Notes under the pieces: generated by a model
What the model saw: the letters and a program-made list of their open reading frames with translations, nothing else
Told to the model about the DNA's origin: nothing
The model's database searches: none
Position numbers and translations under genes: made by a program
Assembly: GCA_016776725.1 (NCBI GenBank)
Contig: JADHSV010000003.1
Span: forward strand, 1-64,000
Source of the DNA: Rhodospirillales bacterium
GTDB lineage: Bacteria > Pseudomonadota > Alphaproteobacteria > Rhodospirillales > Shumkoniaceae
Direction: 5' to 3'
Length of the DNA stretch: 64,000 nucleotides
Shown here: positions 57,183 to 64,000 of the stretch, one piece after another
How positions within the stretch are numbered: position 1 is the first letter of the stretch
How the letters are laid out: each line of letters begins with the position of its first letter

Positions 57183-58415
57183 ATGTGGAAGAGTTGGTCT
57201 GAGATCAAACTATGGAAGCGTATTGCCGGGGGGCTGGTTCTCGGCGTCATTGTCGGGGCCATTTTCGGCGAGAGCGCAGGCGTCATCAAACCTATCGGCA
57301 CGCTGTTCATCAACTTCATCAAGATGCTGATCGTGCCGCTGGTGTTCCTGTCGCTGGTGGTCGGCGTCACGTCGCTGAAAGACCCCGCCAAAATGGGGCG
57401 CATCGGCCTCAAGGCGATCTGCTGGTATCTGTTCACCACGGCCATCGCCGTCACCCTGGGCATCATCTTCGCCGTGGTCTTCCAGCCCGGCGCGGGAATC
57501 GATATCGTGGCCGATGCGGCGGTCAAAACCAAGGCCATGCCGTCGGTGGTGGGTACCCTTCTCAACATCATACCGAAGAACCCCATGGCGGCGTTCGCGC
57601 AAGGCAACATTCTGCAAATCATCGCCTTTGCCATTATCGTCGGCATCGCCATTAACTTCGTCGGCGCCAAGGCCGACTCGGTGGAACGCATGTTCGAGGC
57701 CGGGGCCGAGATCATGTACAAGATCACCCACGGCGTCATGGAACTGGCCCCGTTCGGCGTCTTCGCCCTGATGGCCTGGGTTGCCGGAAAATACGGGCTG
57801 TCCATCCTGCTGCCGCTGATCAAGATCATTGCGTGCGTCTACGTCGCCTGCATCCTTCATGCCTTGGTCACCTACGGGCTGGTCCTGAAAATTTACGGCG
57901 GGCTAAAGTTGGCGCCCTTCTTCAAGGGGATCATCGACGCCCAGATCGTCGCCTTCACCTCGACCAGCAGCTCGGGCACCCTGCCGGTGACCATTCGCTG
58001 TGCGCAGGAGAACCTGGGTGTTTCCAAGAGCATCTCCAGCTTCGTGCTGCCGCTGGGCGCCACGGTGAACATGGACGGCACGGCCATCTACGAGGCCATC
58101 GCCGCCATATTCATCGCCCAGGCCTTCGGCGTGCAGTTAGGCGGTGGCGACTACTTCACCATCATCCTGGTCGGCACCCTGGCCTCCATCGGAACCGCGG
58201 GCGTTCCGGGCGCGGGCCTGATCATGCTGACTTTGGTGCTGACGCAGGTGGGGTTGCCGCTGGAAGGCATCGCCATCGTTGCCGGTATTGACCGTGTGCT
58301 CGACATGGCGCGCACGACCATCAACATCACCGGCGATTCCATGATCAACGCCGTCATCGCCAAGAGCGAAGGCGAACTGAACGAGGAAGTTTACAACGCG
58401 CCACCGGTTGCCTGA
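57183..58415 (+). CDS. Dicarboxylate/amino acid:cation symporter (DAACS family, GltP/DctA-like)
   Basis: 410-aa inner-membrane secondary transporter for glutamate/aspartate or C4-dicarboxylates. The family's serine-rich re-entrant loop is FTSTSSSGTLPVTI, the sodium/substrate motif is GATVNMDGTAIYEA, and the second hairpin segment is GVPGAGLIML. Eight helices plus two hairpin loops fit. A neutral Arg/Asp substitution pattern was not analysed, so amino acid versus dicarboxylate preference is open. GGGAG precedes ATG 57183; a terminator follows the gene. Confidence 0.93.
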   Translation: MWKSWSEIKLWKRIAGGLVLGVIVGAIFGESAGVIKPIGTLFINFIKMLIVPLVFLSLVVGVTSLKDPAKMGRIGLKAICWYLFTTAIAVTLGIIFAVVFQPGAGIDIVADAAVKTKAMPSVVGTLLNIIPKNPMAAFAQGNILQIIAFAIIVGIAINFVGAKADSVERMFEAGAEIMYKITHGVMELAPFGVFALMAWVAGKYGLSILLPLIKIIACVYVACILHALVTYGLVLKIYGGLKLAPFFKGIIDAQIVAFTSTSSSGTLPVTIRCAQENLGVSKSISSFVLPLGATVNMDGTAIYEAIAAIFIAQAFGVQLGGGDYFTIILVGTLASIGTAGVPGAGLIMLTLVLTQVGLPLEGIAIVAGIDRVLDMARTTINITGDSMINAVIAKSEGELNEEVYNAPPVA

Positions 58416-58444
58416 CGCGACCAACATTCTCCAACAAACTTGCA

Positions 58445-58477
58445 GGGGCCGCCGAACCAAACCGGCGGCTCCTTTTT
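58445..58477 (+). terminator. Rho-independent terminator after the DAACS symporter
   Basis: GGGGCCGCC (58445-58453) pairs with GGCGGCTCC (58464-58472), nine pairs with one G-U, followed by TTTTTGTTG. It lies 29 bases after the stop codon. Confidence 0.85.
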
Positions 58478-58539
58478 GTTGCGCCGCCATGCAGGCAGGC
58501 CTACATATCGCCCACGGCTTTAAGCTAGGAGAGGCGGTT

Positions 58540-58986
58540 ATGAAACACGCAACGTTCGCAGCGGGATGTTTTTGGGGAGTGGAGCACGCCTTTCGCCAGG
58601 TTGAGGGCGTGACAGATGTTTCCGTCGGCTACACGGGGGGCGCGACCCCCGACCCAACCTACAAAGACGTTTGCTACAGCGACACGGGCCACGCGGAATC
58701 CGCGTTGGTGACCTTCGATCCCGATGTGATCAGCTACGAGAAACTGCTGGACGTGTTCTGGTCCATTCACGACCCTTCCCAGTTAAACCGCCAGGGGCCG
58801 GATGTGGGCACCCAGTACCGCTCGGCCGTTTTCGTTCACGACGAAGAGCAGGAAAAAGCAGCACTTGCCTCCAAACAACGCCTTCAGGACAAAGGCCAAA
58901 TGGTCGTCACCGAGATTACGAAAGCCGATGCTTTCAAGCAGGCCGAAGACTACCACCAGCGCTACATCGAAAAAAACCGGCGCTGA
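58540..58986 (+). CDS. msrA: Peptide-methionine (S)-S-oxide reductase MsrA
   Basis: 148-aa repair enzyme reducing methionine sulfoxide in proteins. The catalytic cysteine is in AAGCFWGVEHAF near the N-terminus; GYTGG, TGHAE and GTQYRS motifs are present. It ends soon after DYHQRYIEKN, lacking the C-terminal resolving-Cys extension (GYCG) of E. coli MsrA, so recycling must rely on another cysteine (Cys in KDVCYSD) or directly on thioredoxin. ATG 58540 has AGGAGAGG upstream; the longer frame from 58408 crosses the preceding terminator. Length is short but normal for one-Cys-type enzymes. Confidence 0.93.
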   Translation: MKHATFAAGCFWGVEHAFRQVEGVTDVSVGYTGGATPDPTYKDVCYSDTGHAESALVTFDPDVISYEKLLDVFWSIHDPSQLNRQGPDVGTQYRSAVFVHDEEQEKAALASKQRLQDKGQMVVTEITKADAFKQAEDYHQRYIEKNRR

Positions 58987-58989
58987 TTC

Positions 58990-59044
58990 ATTTGGTGACA
59001 GTATACTAAACTATCTCTTATAGTTTAGTATACTGTCACCAAAT
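58990..59044. repeat. Long perfect palindrome, copy B (25-bp arms, 5-base centre)
   Basis: The arms 58990-59014 and 59020-59044 are exact reverse complements around CTCTT. Core GTGACAGTATACTAAAC matches copy A at 47130-47182 except for changes that are mirrored in both arms. It starts 3 bases after the msrA stop and lies before the convergent M20 gene, the same setting as copy A. Confidence 0.95.
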
Positions 59045-59050
59045 AAGCAG

Positions 59051-59084
59051 GAACGGGGGCGGATGATCCATTCCGCCCCCGTTC
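59051..59084. terminator. Second strong hairpin between msrA and the M20 gene
   Basis: GAACGGGGGCGGA (59051-59063) and TCCGCCCCCGTTC (59072-59084) form a perfect 13-bp stem with an 8-base loop, directly beside palindrome copy B. It lies 12 bases from the stop of the M20 gene and 64 from that of msrA, so it can act on both. T runs on either side are short. Confidence 0.7.
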
Positions 59085-59096
59085 GTTTCCTATTTC

Positions 59097-60269
59097 CTAA
59101 TTCGCCGCGAAGTCGGCTGCGGCTTGTTCGCGCAGTTCCGGTTGGTTCAGGAAATCGTACGCCGTCATGGCCAGCATCTTGGCTGCGTCGATCATGGCTT
59201 TGCGGCCGCGTTCGGATTGGGTGGCGGCGGCGAATTCGACGGAATGGAAGTTCACGTCGGTGCCGCAGATGGCCAGGAAGGGCTGGATTGAGGGCAGATA
59301 GTGGCTGAGATTGCCGATATCCGATGACCCTACATCCGGTGACGCCACTTCCGGCGTTGCTCCCAAGGCATCCATGTTGGCTCCGACGGCCGCTTCCAGC
59401 GGGCCGTTGCGCTTCATGGGATCAAGAGCGGCGATGGGTTTGGCGACCTCGATCTTGTACGTGGTCCCCGTGGCGAGGGCCGCACCCTCGGCAATCTTTT
59501 GGACCCGGTCGAAGATTTCGTCGCGGTACGCGATGGAAGCTCCGCGCACATAGAAAAGCGCCGAGGTGTAATCGGGAATGATGTTGGGCGCGTCGCCGCC
59601 ATGGGTGATAACGCCATGGACGCGGCCTTCCGAACGCATCTGCTGGCGAAACGCGCTGATGCCGTTGAAGGCGGCGATCATGGCGTCAAGCGCGTTGATG
59701 CCCTGGTCGGGCCCGGCTGCCGCGTGCGCGGTTTTGCCGAAGAATTCCAGGGTGAACTTGGTGCGGCCCAGGGTTTCCTGGCCGATCAGGTTCTGCTGAC
59801 CCGGATGGAACATCATGGCCGCGTCGCAATCGTCAAAAATCCCGGCGTCGGCCAGCAGTTGCTTTCCGCCGCCGCCTTCTTCGGCCGGCGTTCCGACCAT
59901 GATGATTGAACCCGCGTCGTCCCCAAGAACCTGTCGCAAGGCGGCTGCCGCGCCCACGCCGGCAGCGGCGATCAGGTTATGGCCGCAGCCATGGCCGATT
60001 TTCGGCAGGGCGTCGTATTCGCCCAGAATGGCGACCTTGGGGTTGGAAGGCGCGCAGCCGGTCGGGGTGGCCCGGAAAGCCGTATCCACGCCGCCGCATT
60101 TTTTCTCGACATCGAAGCCGCGCTCGGCAAGGAACTGGCTCAGGTAGTCATGGGCCTTGAATTCCTCGTACGCCGTTTCCGGGTTATCCAGCAGGTATTT
60201 GCTGACGCCAAAAAGGTCTTCAGCCAGTTCATCGACCGCCTGGCCGATTTGTTCTTTCTTCGCGTCCAT
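59097..60269 (-). CDS. M20 family amidohydrolase (AbgB/aminobenzoyl-glutamate hydrolase-like)
   Basis: 390-aa metal-dependent amidohydrolase. Metal ligands appear in GEYDALPKIGHGCGHN and the catalytic Glu in TPAEEGGGG; MFHPG and GKTAHAAAGPDQGINALDA follow, and the dimerisation domain lies between about residues 170 and 290. The arrangement with a Cys and His in GHGCGH is that of the PepD/AbgB/HipO group, acting on N-acyl amino acids or dipeptides. ATG 60269 is chosen because the product then starts with a helix typical of the group; a longer frame extends to 60335. It lies downstream of the peptide transporter and amino acid symporter (opposite strand) and may use imported peptides. Confidence 0.9.
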   Translation of the reverse strand: MDAKKEQIGQAVDELAEDLFGVSKYLLDNPETAYEEFKAHDYLSQFLAERGFDVEKKCGGVDTAFRATPTGCAPSNPKVAILGEYDALPKIGHGCGHNLIAAAGVGAAAALRQVLGDDAGSIIMVGTPAEEGGGGKQLLADAGIFDDCDAAMMFHPGQQNLIGQETLGRTKFTLEFFGKTAHAAAGPDQGINALDAMIAAFNGISAFRQQMRSEGRVHGVITHGGDAPNIIPDYTSALFYVRGASIAYRDEIFDRVQKIAEGAALATGTTYKIEVAKPIAALDPMKRNGPLEAAVGANMDALGATPEVASPDVGSSDIGNLSHYLPSIQPFLAICGTDVNFHSVEFAAATQSERGRKAMIDAAKMLAMTAYDFLNQPELREQAAADFAAN

Positions 60270-60344
60270 TTCTTCTTCGTCCCTTTGGTCCAACGTTGAT
60301 GTTTCTTCGTTCGATATGTGGCGCCTGAATAGCACACCCGACCG

Positions 60345-60902
60345 TTAGATGGATGAAATATACCAAGGTGCGCCGGTTTTTTTTGGCGGGTCGAAGCGGA
60401 TGGGGCGCGCGTTTCCGATGACCATGGCGCCGTCCGTAATCCCGAATATCCGGCAAAGGGCGTCGAACCCCCCGGCATGGGCGACCAGCAGCCCGTGCCC
60501 GTCGGAAGCCATTTGGAAAAATCGCGTCAGCGCCCCATCAATCCGCGCCACATAATCGTCAAGCGCCTCGCCGCCCGGCGGCTGCGGATCGCCCAGGCTG
60601 GACGGGAAAGCCTTGCCTTCCAGTCGGCCCCAATTGCGCTCACGAAAATCATCGATGGTCTTTACCGGAAGGCCATGGCGCGCGGCGACTATTTCAGCCG
60701 TGCGCCGGGCGCGCTGCAGGGGGCTGGCGCAAATGACGCTGATTTCGGTATGGGCCAGCAATTCGGCGGCCCGTTCCGCCTCGCCAATTCCCTGATCGGT
60801 CAAGGCGACATCGGTGGATCCGGCCAGCAGGCCACGGACGTTGGTTTCCGTTTGACCGTGACGCAGAAACAGAAAGGGCACGGCGTTCGCCGCCTTATTC
60901 AT
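60345..60902 (-). CDS. Histidine phosphatase family protein (phosphoglycerate mutase-like)
   Basis: 185-aa enzyme with the RHG catalytic motif FLRHGQTETN and the family's second His in LLVAHAGGFDALC, plus RARRTAEIVA and DFRERNWGRLEGK. Broad phosphatase, cobalamin phosphatase (CobC) and mutase functions occur in this family; sequence alone does not decide. The ATG at 60902 lies inside the end of the B3/B4 gene (8-base overlap), so they are translated together. Confidence 0.9.
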   Translation of the reverse strand: MNKAANAVPFLFLRHGQTETNVRGLLAGSTDVALTDQGIGEAERAAELLAHTEISVICASPLQRARRTAEIVAARHGLPVKTIDDFRERNWGRLEGKAFPSSLGDPQPPGGEALDDYVARIDGALTRFFQMASDGHGLLVAHAGGFDALCRIFGITDGAMVIGNARPIRFDPPKKTGAPWYISSI

Positions 60903-61569
60903 GCCCGTTTCCGATCAGCGCGGTTTGCATATCCGTGGCGGCGCAATAGGTTTGCAGGCGTTCGGCGGCCCAGGCGACCGTTGCCGCCAGGTCGCGCTCT
61001 TCGCCAAACGCGATGATGGCCATAAGCAGGGTTCGGGTGCTCACGGTAATTTTGGTGCGCTCGCTGTCGCTGGTGGGGCTGCCGAAGGGGCCGCGCCCAT
61101 CGGCGAACACGGGCAGGAATTCGATATTCATGGGGCCGCGTCCGATGGCGTCATAGGTCTCGCCGGGCTTGGCCTTGCGAAAAATGACCGGCGGTTCCAA
61201 AAGCTCGGCCGAGAACGCGCCGATGGAATGACCACAGCGCAGGCTGATCAGATTGTTGGTATCGACCACCGAGTTGATGCGGTAGATGCCCCGGCTTTTC
61301 ACCAGACGGCGCATGAGTGCTTCGGACGACACCCGGTAGCGTGCCGGGTCTTTGCCGAACGCGCGGTAGGCTTTGCGCGCGGCCGCGATCTGCGGCACTT
61401 CGGAAACCGGCCGCCCGTCCAGACTTTCCAACCGCCGCGCCTCTTCGGCATCCAGCTCGGCGTGCAGTTCGGCGTTATCGGTAGTTACGCCGACGGCGCA
61501 TTGGATGCAGCCCAACGTCACCCGAATACCGGCATTTGCGAAATCGTCCGATACGGTAATGTCGATCAT
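60895..61569 (-). CDS. Stand-alone B3/B4 tRNA-binding domain protein
   Basis: 224-aa protein built almost wholly of the B3/B4 fold otherwise found in the beta subunit of phenylalanyl-tRNA synthetase. Conserved parts are VPQIAAARKAYRAFGKDPARYR, the SEALMRRLVKSRGIYRINSVVDTNNLISLRCG block (characteristic of stand-alone members) and TSDSERTKITVSTRT. In PheT the fold edits misacylated tRNA; the role of free-standing copies is unknown. It overlaps the histidine phosphatase gene and its start is about 30 bases from a tRNA-Val gene on the same strand. Confidence 0.82.
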   Translation of the reverse strand: MIDITVSDDFANAGIRVTLGCIQCAVGVTTDNAELHAELDAEEARRLESLDGRPVSEVPQIAAARKAYRAFGKDPARYRVSSEALMRRLVKSRGIYRINSVVDTNNLISLRCGHSIGAFSAELLEPPVIFRKAKPGETYDAIGRGPMNIEFLPVFADGRGPFGSPTSDSERTKITVSTRTLLMAIIAFGEERDLAATVAWAAERLQTYCAATDMQTALIGNGHE

Positions 61570-61597
61570 GTGTTTTCGACGCTTCGTATGAAGAGGA

Positions 61598-61672
61598 TGG
61601 TGGGCGCGGCTGGGATTGAACCAGCGACCTCTCGCGTGTGAGGCGAGCGTTCTCCCGCTGAACTACGCGCCC
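61598..61672 (-). tRNA. tRNA-Val (anticodon CAC)
   Basis: The minus strand folds as a standard cloverleaf of 72 bases plus encoded CCA. The acceptor stem is GGGCGCG/CGCGCCC, the D stem GTTC/GAAC, the anticodon stem CTCGC/GCGAG with loop CTCACAC (anticodon CAC, reading GTG), and the T arm GCTGG-TTCAATC-CCAGC. The 5' end is at 61672 and the encoded CCA at 61600-61598. Confidence 0.97.
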
Positions 61673-61726
61673 ATCCAGTGGACGGCGGCCATATAATGCC
61701 GCCAGGGCTCCCGTGTCAAGGAAGTG

Positions 61727-62401
61727 TCAAGAAAGGCCCGCCAATGCGTCGGGAAGTTTATCGAATGCATCGATAACGGCGTCGGCCCCCAGCTCGGTGA
61801 CCGGCACCCGCGAATAGCCGTATGTGCATAGTACTGCGGGCGATCCGGCGGCCCTGGCGCAGGCAAGATCGTTCAAATGATCGCCAATCATTACGGCTTC
61901 GGCAGGCGTTGCGCGCAGCGCATCCAGCGTGGCGATCAGGTGTTTTGGATCGGGCTTGCGAATGCCCTCCAGCACGTCGCCGCCCAGGGCCGCGTTGAAA
62001 AAGCGGGACAGATCAAAGGCTTCCAGAATTTCCATGGTCGCGGCCTGCGGCTTGTTTGTGCAAACGGCCATGGCAAAACCGGCTTCGCGCAATTTAGCCA
62101 GCGTTTCCGGAACGCCCGGATAGGGCTTCGTCAATTCCGCGTCGTGGCCTTTGTATTCGTCGAGGAACCTGCTTACCCAGAAAGAAAGCTTTTCGACTTC
62201 CTGCTCGTCGGGAATCCCGCCGGTGGCGTCCAGCGCCCGTTCGACCAGTTTCTGTACGCCGTCCCCGACCATACCCTTTACGGCTTCGATCGACAGGGTA
62301 TCGCGCCCGGCCCAGCCGAGAACGCGGTTGATAGCCGCCTGAAGATCCGGCGCGCTGTCAACCAGCGTGCCGTCCAAGTCGAAGACGATGGCCTTGATCA
62401 T
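61727..62401 (-). CDS. gph: Phosphoglycolate phosphatase (HAD superfamily)
   Basis: 224-aa HAD hydrolase removing 2-phosphoglycolate. The nucleophile is in VFDLDGTLVDS (Asp9), motif II is VCTNKP, motif III KPDPKHLIATL and motif IV MIGDHLNDL, with the helical cap between residues 15 and 80. Gph-type length and motifs. ATG 62401 is preferred as the conserved N-terminus starts MIKAIVFDLDG; the ribosome site is weak (CTGGGTC). It is divergent from glmU with about 115 bases between. Confidence 0.88.
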   Translation of the reverse strand: MIKAIVFDLDGTLVDSAPDLQAAINRVLGWAGRDTLSIEAVKGMVGDGVQKLVERALDATGGIPDEQEVEKLSFWVSRFLDEYKGHDAELTKPYPGVPETLAKLREAGFAMAVCTNKPQAATMEILEAFDLSRFFNAALGGDVLEGIRKPDPKHLIATLDALRATPAEAVMIGDHLNDLACARAAGSPAVLCTYGYSRVPVTELGADAVIDAFDKLPDALAGLS

Positions 62402-62516
62402 TGACCCAGTTTTGTTGCGCATTGCAAAATTCCGAAACAACTTGTGACTTGGCGCGATTCACGCCTTGTGGCAATGTCTGCCCGACAAACCCGGTCTTTT
62501 AAACAACCGTAGCGAT

Positions 62517-63875
62517 ATGACCAAGAAAAAAACCGCCGCCATCGTCCTTGCCGCGGGTCTAGGCACCCGTATGGAGTCCGATAAACCGAAGGTTCTCCAT
62601 ACGATTGCCGGACGCGCCATGATTTCGCATTTGATGGAAACGCTTGCGCGTTTCGAGCCCGACCGCATCGCCTTGGTGATCGGCAAGGGCATGGAAAGTG
62701 TCGCCGATTCGGTCTCGCCCCATCCCTGTTGCGTGCAGGAACCCAGGCTTGGTACGGGCCATGCCGTGTTGGCGGCCAAACCGGCCATGGACGATTTCGA
62801 AGGCGACGTGCTGATCGTTTACGGCGACACGCCGCTGGTCTCGGAAGCCACATTCGAGGCCATGCTGAAAGCGCGCCGGGCAACGCCGGGAAACGCAGCC
62901 GTGGTGTTGGGCTTTCGCCCCGACGATCCGGGCGCGTACGGCCGCCTTGTGGTCGGCGCGGACGGATCGCTGGATGCCATTGTCGAGGCCAAGGAATGCA
63001 CACCCGAACAGCTTGAGATCGGGCTATGCAATTCCGGCGTCATGGCCGTGGATGGAGCCCGCCTGTTCGGCTGGCTGGCGCGTATCGGCAACGACAACGC
63101 CAAGGGCGAATATTATCTGACCGACCTGATTGAACTGGCGCGCGCCGACGGCCAGCGCTGCGCCTTTGTCGAAGCGCCGCTTGAGGAATTGCTGGGCATC
63201 AATTCGCGGGCCGATCTGGCGGTGGCCGAGGCCGTCGTGCAGACCGATTTGCGCGCCCGCGCCATGAATGCCGGTGTCACCATGACCGATCCGGCCAGTG
63301 TTTTCCTGAGCTGGGATACGCAATTGGGCCGCGATGTGCATATCGGCCCCAATGTGGTTTTCGGTCCGGGCGTGAGTGTTGGCGCGGGAACCGAAATTCT
63401 GCCGTTCTCGCATCTTGAGGGTGCGAGCGTCGGCGCGAACGTACGGGTCGGCCCCTTTGCCAGGTTGCGTCCCGGCGCCGAGGTTGCCGATACGGCCCGT
63501 ATCGGAAATTTCGTTGAAATCAAGAACGCTTCCATCCAGTTGGGGGCCAAGGTCAGCCATCTGAGTTACATCGGCGATGCCCGTGTCGGCCCGCGCGCCA
63601 ATATCGGGGCCGGGACCATCACCTGCAATTACGACGGCTACTTCAAGGACCGCACCGACATCGGTGAGGGTGCGTTCATCGGTTCGAACACCGCATTGGT
63701 GGCTCCGGTAAAAATCGGCGACGGCGCGACGACGGGGGCTGGCAGCGTCATCACCAAGGACGTGCCCGCCGATGCGCTGGCCCTGACCCGCGCGCCGCTC
63801 AAGGTGCTTGCCGGTTGGGCCGCACGGTTTCGAAAGCGGCGCGCCGCCGAAAAGAAAAAAGGGCAAGCAAAATAA
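62517..63875 (+). CDS. glmU: Bifunctional UDP-N-acetylglucosamine pyrophosphorylase / glucosamine-1-phosphate acetyltransferase GlmU
   Basis: 452-aa enzyme making UDP-GlcNAc for peptidoglycan and lipid A. The N-terminal uridylyltransferase domain opens with [21 protein letters not shown] (signature GxGTRM...PK), GDTPL and the [10 protein letters not shown] region. The C-terminal left-handed beta-helix acetyltransferase (about 240-450) has many hexapeptide repeats and the catalytic region [24 protein letters not shown]. Start ATG 62517 gives [11 protein letters not shown]. Its stop overlaps the glmS start (TAATG), so glmU-glmS is an operon. Confidence 0.97.
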   Translation: MTKKKTAAIVLAAGLGTRMESDKPKVLHTIAGRAMISHLMETLARFEPDRIALVIGKGMESVADSVSPHPCCVQEPRLGTGHAVLAAKPAMDDFEGDVLIVYGDTPLVSEATFEAMLKARRATPGNAAVVLGFRPDDPGAYGRLVVGADGSLDAIVEAKECTPEQLEIGLCNSGVMAVDGARLFGWLARIGNDNAKGEYYLTDLIELARADGQRCAFVEAPLEELLGINSRADLAVAEAVVQTDLRARAMNAGVTMTDPASVFLSWDTQLGRDVHIGPNVVFGPGVSVGAGTEILPFSHLEGASVGANVRVGPFARLRPGAEVADTARIGNFVEIKNASIQLGAKVSHLSYIGDARVGPRANIGAGTITCNYDGYFKDRTDIGEGAFIGSNTALVAPVKIGDGATTGAGSVITKDVPADALALTRAPLKVLAGWAARFRKRRAAEKKKGQAK

Positions 63876-64000
63876 TGTGTGGAATCGTCGGCATAATCGG
63901 CAAGTCGGACGTCGCTCCGTCGATCATGGACGGACTGAAGCGTCTTGAATACCGCGGCTACGATTCAGCCGGGATCGCCACGCTGGTCAATGGCGGCATC
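63875..64000 (+). CDS. glmS: Glutamine-fructose-6-phosphate aminotransferase GlmS (partial, N-terminus only)
   Basis: The first 42 codons before the window ends. [10 protein letters not shown] with the catalytic N-terminal Cys2 (after Met removal) and [15 protein letters not shown] are diagnostic of the class II glutaminase domain of GlmS. It makes glucosamine-6-phosphate, the precursor used upstream of GlmU. The start codon shares a base with the glmU stop. Confidence 0.97.
   Translation, partial: MCGIVGIIGKSDVAPSIMDGLKRLEYRGYDSAGIATLVNGGI

Overview
This GC-rich, gene-dense 64 kb window looks like chromosome of a free-living alphaproteobacterium, probably Rhodospirillales-like. The reasons are a fused ArsR-methyltransferase (SahR type) upstream of metF-metH, an AceE-like 'transketolase' beside an Lrp gene, a stand-alone groES-groEL under CIRCE, two TRAP transporters and a Dpp transporter, and glmU-glmS. 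The taxon is inferred from gene content only. I see no prophage, insertion sequence, CRISPR array or rRNA. There is one tRNA gene, and two copies of a long perfect palindrome are the only clear dispersed repeat.

Layout. 1-7.3 kb: end of a TRAP transporter operon (dctP-dctQ, minus strand), an operon of an AceE-like thiamine enzyme plus a D-2-hydroxyacid dehydrogenase, a divergent Lrp/AsnC regulator, and a UxaA-family dehydratase; together these suggest 2-oxo/sugar acid use. 7.5-12 kb: a signalling block of a methyl-accepting chemotaxis protein, a membrane class III nucleotide cyclase and a double-receiver diguanylate cyclase. 12.1-16 kb: a four-gene cassette of a 16-cysteine polyferredoxin, an aldehyde:ferredoxin oxidoreductase, a DapA-superfamily lyase and an IclR regulator, headed by an 8-16-8 inverted repeat. 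16-18.3 kb: a TPR lipoprotein-sized secreted protein and ettA. 18.6-22.1 kb: a second, complete TRAP operon with a 2-aminothiazoline-carboxylate hydrolase-like enzyme. 22.1-27.6 kb: the methionine/folate module sahR-like, metF and metH with a palindromic operator.

27.6-34.2 kb: a cyclic-nucleotide-binding protein, a UxaE-like epimerase, a YbaK-type deacylase, a GT-C-like membrane protein, and groESL with promoter and CIRCE. 34.2-37.3 kb: a three-gene set (GT2 polyprenyl-phosphate sugar transferase, VTT/DedA-like membrane protein, ArnT-like transferase) that probably decorates an envelope glycolipid. 37.5-46.1 kb: a ClC transporter, serine dehydratase, an HtrA-like pseudoprotease lacking all three triad residues, a UvrD/PcrA helicase, prmA and a DMT exporter. 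46.2-51.3 kb: an orphan hisG, a beta-hydroxyacid dehydrogenase with a TerB-like protein, and a DinG-type helicase.

51.5-60.3 kb: a five-gene peptide ABC transporter (its dppB appears to start at AUC), a DAACS symporter, msrA and an M20 amidohydrolase, which together read as peptide and amino acid uptake. 60.3-64 kb: a histidine phosphatase, a stand-alone B3/B4 domain protein, tRNA-Val(CAC), phosphoglycolate phosphatase, glmU and the start of glmS.

The most unusual signals are the two 25-bp-arm palindromes between convergent genes with covarying base pairs, the AUC start, the dead protease, the AOR-lyase cassette, and the repeated use of a hairpin between binding-protein and permease genes.
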